Shown here: positions 59,498 to 64,000 of the stretch, piece after piece
Position numbering within the stretch: position 1 is the stretch's first letter
Layout: each line of letters begins with the position of its first letter
NCBI GenBank assembly: GCA_030248225.1
Contig: JASANE010020187.1
Span: 1-64,000, forward strand
Origin: Trileptium ribeirensis
Lineage: Eukaryota > Nematoda > Enoplea > Enoplida > Thoracostomopsidae
DNA: 64,000 nucleotides
Reading direction: 5' to 3'
The notes under the pieces: model-generated
What the model was told of the DNA's origin: nothing
Seen by the model: the letters and a program-made list of their open reading frames with translations, nothing else
Database searches by the model: none
Position numbers and translations under genes: made by a program

Positions 59498-60425
59498 GAG
59501 TAACCGGAATTCCGGTTCCCTCGAAAATCGTGCTCCCGTTGCTGTTACGGCAAAATGCAGAAATCACACTGGAACCGAATTCCGCTTTGTTTAAAATTTT
59601 CCACATTTCTACTTCATCTGTGGTTCAAACCTACGTAATATATATAAACACAATGATCAAGTTCCAATACAACCAAACGAAAAAAGCTTAACTCACCAAA
59701 TTGCCATCTGAAATATAAGCAGGACATAATTTCAGCAGGAATTTTTTCATGTTGACCTTGCAGGAGTTTATTAACAAAAAGGCCTAGTCGTTGCTTGTAC
59801 AAGCTATTTCACACATTCAGAAGTCTGCGGTGTAGGTTAGAATTAAACCGATCCAACTCTTAATACTTAGGTGTCAGATTGGCTTAACGTAACATATTTC
59901 CATCGCAGCCAGAAACTACGTTCTTGGTAATAAACTGAACTTATTGAAACTGTGCGTGCAGTATCACAGTTTGTCTCATTTATAGCATTCTGATCAGAAA
60001 GTCGTCGTCATCATCTAGCAGACGGGTACTGGTTGCCCAACGCTATCCTAAACAATGTCTCTGACAAGCTGATCAGAAAATTTTAGTATATACCTTCTTT
60101 TAAAACGACATAAACCAATAATTTCATGTTTCCGACAGAATAACATGTAACAAACGTACGTCCAGTAAAGGGAGGCGATTGGAGATAGAGCGAAAGTGTT
60201 TAGCCTTCGCTCCACGTGTTACACGCACATTCAGTTCGGCTCAATTTACACAACGCTGTAGAGTGGAAAGAATTTTTTCTCTGGGGTCCAAAAACCGACA
60301 TGTTGCACGATAAATAAACATTATTAGCTTCCCCAGTCTCTTCAAAGTCCCAAAGAGGCAATAATGTGGTCGCAATACATTAAGTTTGATGTAAAAGTTA
60401 TTTTAATACATTTTAATTCCATAGT
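59498..60425 (+). repeat. ~1-kb dispersed element, copy B
   Basis: It begins GGAGTAACCGGAATTCCGG and is collinear with 37720-38750 at high similarity. It ends near TTTGATGTAAAAGTTATTTT. No coding capacity is shared among copies. Clean terminal repeats were not resolved. Confidence 0.65.
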
Positions 60426-62389
60426 ACCTGCATTTCTTTTCTAAACTAGGATTTTAGCTGTCATATTTCTACGCGGTAGGCCGTTATTAGTTGCTGTATT
60501 GGATAAACACCACAAAGTTACAACTACGTCATCGTATTCAGCAACCCCCTCGTCCAAAAAATATACATAAAGCTGATTCTAGCGTTCTACGTGCAACAAC
60601 GTTCCACCGAGGTAACGACATAGCCAGTATTGGTTTAAAACAATGAAACGTGTGCTCAAAAGGTTAAATTATATACCTATTAAGGTTAAATCCCTATTTA
60701 CTTCGACCGTCCACCGCATAATAAGCAATAAATGACTTAGGCCCTATTTCAAAATTTCTATCGGGTAATTAGGGAAAAGTTGTGCGATTCGATGAAATGG
60801 TCCAGCAGAGTTGTTAAGTGATTCGCGCTCGTGGATGTGGAACGCTTGCTCGACTTTCGGAATTTATGAATCGCGATGCCGTTGGTTGTATTTTCGGATC
60901 TAAGGCCTTCGGAAAGTTATAATTTAAAATGCCTGCGGACCATAAAACGGCCAAAATCAAAAGGTTCCAGTTCGATCTATTTTGAAAAAAATTGAGCAGT
61001 GCGAACGCAAAACTAAACGCATAATTAGATCCTATCCAGCGTCGACTAAAACAATTGCGGAAACCGACTAGTGCAGTGGCGCAATAACAAGTTAAGCGTG
61101 GAACAGACTGGCAAAAACGTTCTTCACAGGTAATTGCTATTTCAGAAAACGCCGCTTGCTCCGTTTCAAGCACCATTTATAAACGCAATACACTGTTTTG
61201 TAACGCAGTGATAATTGTGAAAATTGTGTAATGCACACCAGAGATAGAACCGAGTCACCATGGTAACGAGCCGGTGAATCGGTCAAGTAATGACCTAATA
61301 ACAAGACATATTTCCAATGCAGCCAATGCATAATAATTTTAGGAGTCAGCAAAAGAAAGGTTGTATGCAAACATTTGAATATGTGCTTGGCATATGGCTA
61401 TAATTATAGCCGCATTGAAACGGTGTTTTCGGCAAGACCTTAGCCATAGGCTGCAGTCCTGGAGAAAACCAGATAATCGGGTGTGTTATATTTTAGCCAT
61501 TTGGCCGTGTCTTGCAAGTAGATTGTCATCATGTGAAGTCGCTTGTGCGCAAATTACAAGCAACCTAAAAGTACTTGCAAATAAAACCCATGTGAAAAAA
61601 ACACATCTGCTATTCAAATCTTGTTTTCAGAGCGCACGGCATGAACGTGCCCCACAAATCAGCCCAACACTCTTTTACCAGTGTTCTGTTCTCATTCTTT
61701 CTGTTGAAGTTTGAGCAATTTTCCTCGGAGGGATTGATTTACGTGCACCTGAGTTTCCACTGTCCCTGCGGAATAGCAAAGTAGACAAAGAAGGCAAAAG
61801 GCGTTATTATGTTAAGGCTAAGCAGTGTCAACCGGAGTCGCTTTCGCTTTCTGAACCAGGCTGGGTCAGTACCAGGTCATACACGCTGACGTGGTGGTAG
61901 ATGTGCCCCTAAATAACCTGGTGACCCGGTTCCATCTCTGGTAAACACAAAAACATTATAAGTCTAGCGCTGCCCATGCCCTGGAATGCACGGACAAATA
62001 TTTCATTTTAAGAATATTATGTTGTTTCAACACCTTACACAAGTGTGACAATTTATACGTATATTTTTCGTGGTCCAAAGAATACCCGAAAATATCGTTA
62101 TCTCATTAGGCTGCGAAAATACAACTTCAAAAGCGAACAACTCAACAGAGGACTAACACGTTCCACCAACGTGCTGAACGGGTTAAATGTCCCTATAATC
62201 ATACCGTTCACCCCCAATTTAGCATAGAACTTAGTTTGTAAAAACTTCGGCTCATAGATGGGAAGCGGTTGCTCTGACAAAACTGTTCAATGAGAGGATT
62301 CTGTAAATCCATTTGTCGAACTGATACCCCTGGCAGGAGTTATAACCTAAAATGTTAGGTGTCCCTAAATGGTCAAAATCAAAGTTTCC
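60426..62389. other. Intergenic, little recognised
   Basis: Open frames occur at 60814-61176 (minus, 120 codons), 61394-61714 (plus) and 62045-62227 (plus). They lack splice support or recognisable content. Lengths up to about 120 codons are expected by chance here. Confidence 0.4.
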
Positions 62390-63100
62390 AATTCGCGTCG
62401 GTCAGTGATACCGCGGAATTCGGGGTACCATTTTCCCTGCATCCAGTGCCCAAAATCCCTGTTTCAAACTGACATTATAACGGGGTTTGCGACTATGGCT
62501 CGGTACGTCAGAGGTACTGAATTCTTGAGCATTATGTAACAAGTCCCAATTTAAAGCGAATTTTACAACGAATAAACCGCGATAAACAATAAAACTTGAA
62601 ATAGGTGAAAGGCCAGGAGTAGTGATTGTGCCGAATGCCGAGATTATCATCGTCTGAGTTTGCGAGGGCGAATGATCATTATGTTTTGCCCCATCTTTAT
62701 CTTTAGCGCTCGTGAACCCATAATCCTCATATTTATAATCTTGTCACAGTTCCTACACCAAGCCTTGTGAATATTTCCAGGTACTGCTCGAACCCATTAA
62801 GCGAAATCAGGATGAACATCATGGTTTAACCAACTCTCGTTGAATTTTAATTTAGGCATTATTTGAAAATATTTTAAAACTATTTAAAGATTTTATGGAT
62901 TAATACATAACAAGTATATTACAAATTTATAGATTAATTTAAATAAATCTGTAGAACTTAATTCGCGATCAAGGAAGCGGAATAAAGTAAAAACTCGTAC
63001 TAAAAATTCCATAGACTGTCGCTTAACGGCCACAAACGGAAATGTACGAAGGGCTCAGCGGAAGTCGGTTTACACATCTGTAACTCGTGAGCTACACAGT
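62390..63100 (+). repeat. Dispersed repeat, second copy of 52130-52560
   Basis: It is collinear with 52130-52560, with additional sequence between the shared blocks (62530-62770 and 62880-63000). Confidence 0.5.
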
Positions 63101-63744
63101 AAATGTGTGCTACATAATATTTTTGTTCCAAAATCTCGTGTCTTTAATAGAATATTTTGTTTCAATAATTCTCAGATTTTGCAGAATCCTGAATTTCCGA
63201 AAATTATGCGCGAATTACAATATTTAGATAGGCGTTTACCTATATAATGTTAAAGTTATTTAATTTAATATCAACATTTTGATATTCGGAGATGCAAGAG
63301 CCGAAGTGATAAAATTGGTTCAAGGGATAAATGGGACATAAAACAAAAAAAACGAAACCGAGCTAGACTGTGAATTTCTCCCAAAAATGGCGAGTTAATT
63401 TAATTTTAAAATTCCCAGCTTTTCCCTGTTGCAAAATGACAAAATTCCCGGTCTTTGCCTGTTTTCCCTGTTGCGCAGGAACCCTGGTCGGTTCTGTGAT
63501 AAGTTAGGTAGGAACTCATAGGAAAAGCCCAAATGCAAAGCTAGGTGTATAAGTACATCTCATTACGAGTCGAATAAATAAAACAATCAGGTGAAGTTAT
63601 GAAACGTACAGACAGACAAAAAAAATTTCCAGTTGAACACTACTTCAGGAAACCCCACTCGCTACGCTCGCTCCGTTGCAATAAAGGATCATAGCTAAGT
63701 TTAAGCTAATCGTCTGAGCACACCATCACAAAAATTTATGTACG

Positions 63745-63905
63745 TATTACAAACGGGGCCTGGCCTCTATAAAAGAGGAAGAGAGATGCCCAGGGTATTC
63801 GAGCTCCACCAGGATTTTTACGTTTCCTCCCCAGGTCAACTCCAGGCACCAACCAGGTATTTTAAGGTGACATCAAAAATGATCGTCCTAACAAGAAGCG
63901 GATAT
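63745..63905 (+). repeat. Second member of the family at 15290-15450
   Basis: It is collinear with 15290-15450, including the exact 20-base AAATGATCGTCCTAACAAGA. It lies close to the right edge of the window. Confidence 0.5.
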
Positions 63906-64000
63906 GACAAAACTCAAAGCTACTGCTTATATTTGGACCATTAATGACAAAATCCTAACTTTAATGAAGTTCGGTCTGCAGAAGTACGTGTTTTCATTGG

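Noticed and set aside
60814..61176. 120-codon minus-strand open frame
   Set aside because: Its length is near the chance limit for this window. It has no splice signals that extend it and no motif.
1..64000. Bacterial or viral systems, CRISPR-like arrays, operons, toxin genes
   Set aside because: Introns, polyadenylation signals, SINE/LINE/MITE content and lack of dense genes all point to animal nuclear DNA. The tandem arrays have no conserved spacers.

Overview
The window looks like AT-rich animal nuclear DNA (GC roughly 37 percent by eye). It has spliced genes with GT..AG introns from about 0.1 to about 18 kb, many transposon relatives, a tRNA-derived SINE and a decayed LINE. I cannot name the species. 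A divergent invertebrate such as a tunicate would fit, but nothing here proves it.

The main gene is on the minus strand: the C-terminal two thirds of a Gemin5 homologue (SMN-complex snRNA-binding protein). I traced eleven phase-compatible exons from 46220 down to about 8546, and a twelfth small terminal exon at 8150-8070. Together they encode a basic linker, the TPR-like dimerisation region and the C-terminal helical region. The WD40 half is not clearly visible. Two weak, phase-compatible candidate exons lie at 54345-54265 and 55288-55104, so the gene probably continues towards or past the right edge. The penultimate exon needs a frame change (a one-base indel in an A5 run, or a very small intron) to reach the terminal exon.

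Nested on the plus strand, inside the 17.9-kb Gemin5 intron, are two short unrecognised terminal-exon candidates (34528-34748 and 36427-36720). On the plus strand near 56 kb are a short spliced terminal-exon candidate and a 316-codon serine-rich open frame (56291-57238) followed by AATAAA. I recognise none of these by family.

The rest is mostly repeats. (i) 4.8-7.0 kb holds two inverted copies of a MITE with CCGGGGTTATTTTAG ends and 5-bp target duplications. (ii) 42347-43811 is a hAT-type non-autonomous element with a perfect 8-bp target duplication and a partial relative at 571-1430. (iii) 34035-34476 is a MITE with identical 35-bp inverted ends. (iv) Smaller MITEs lie at 18.0, 21.7 and 44.5 kb. 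(v) A two-copy element carrying 155-178-bp tandem repeats lies at 2.6-4.0 and 23.7-25.05 kb. (vi) A ~1-kb element with CCGGAATTCCGG-like ends is present three times. (vii) Two minisatellites lie at 44.8-46.1 kb. (viii) A strand-asymmetric, pyrimidine-rich 4-kb block at 47.2-51.0 kb is unexplained. I see no bacterial-type operons, CRISPR arrays or rRNA genes.
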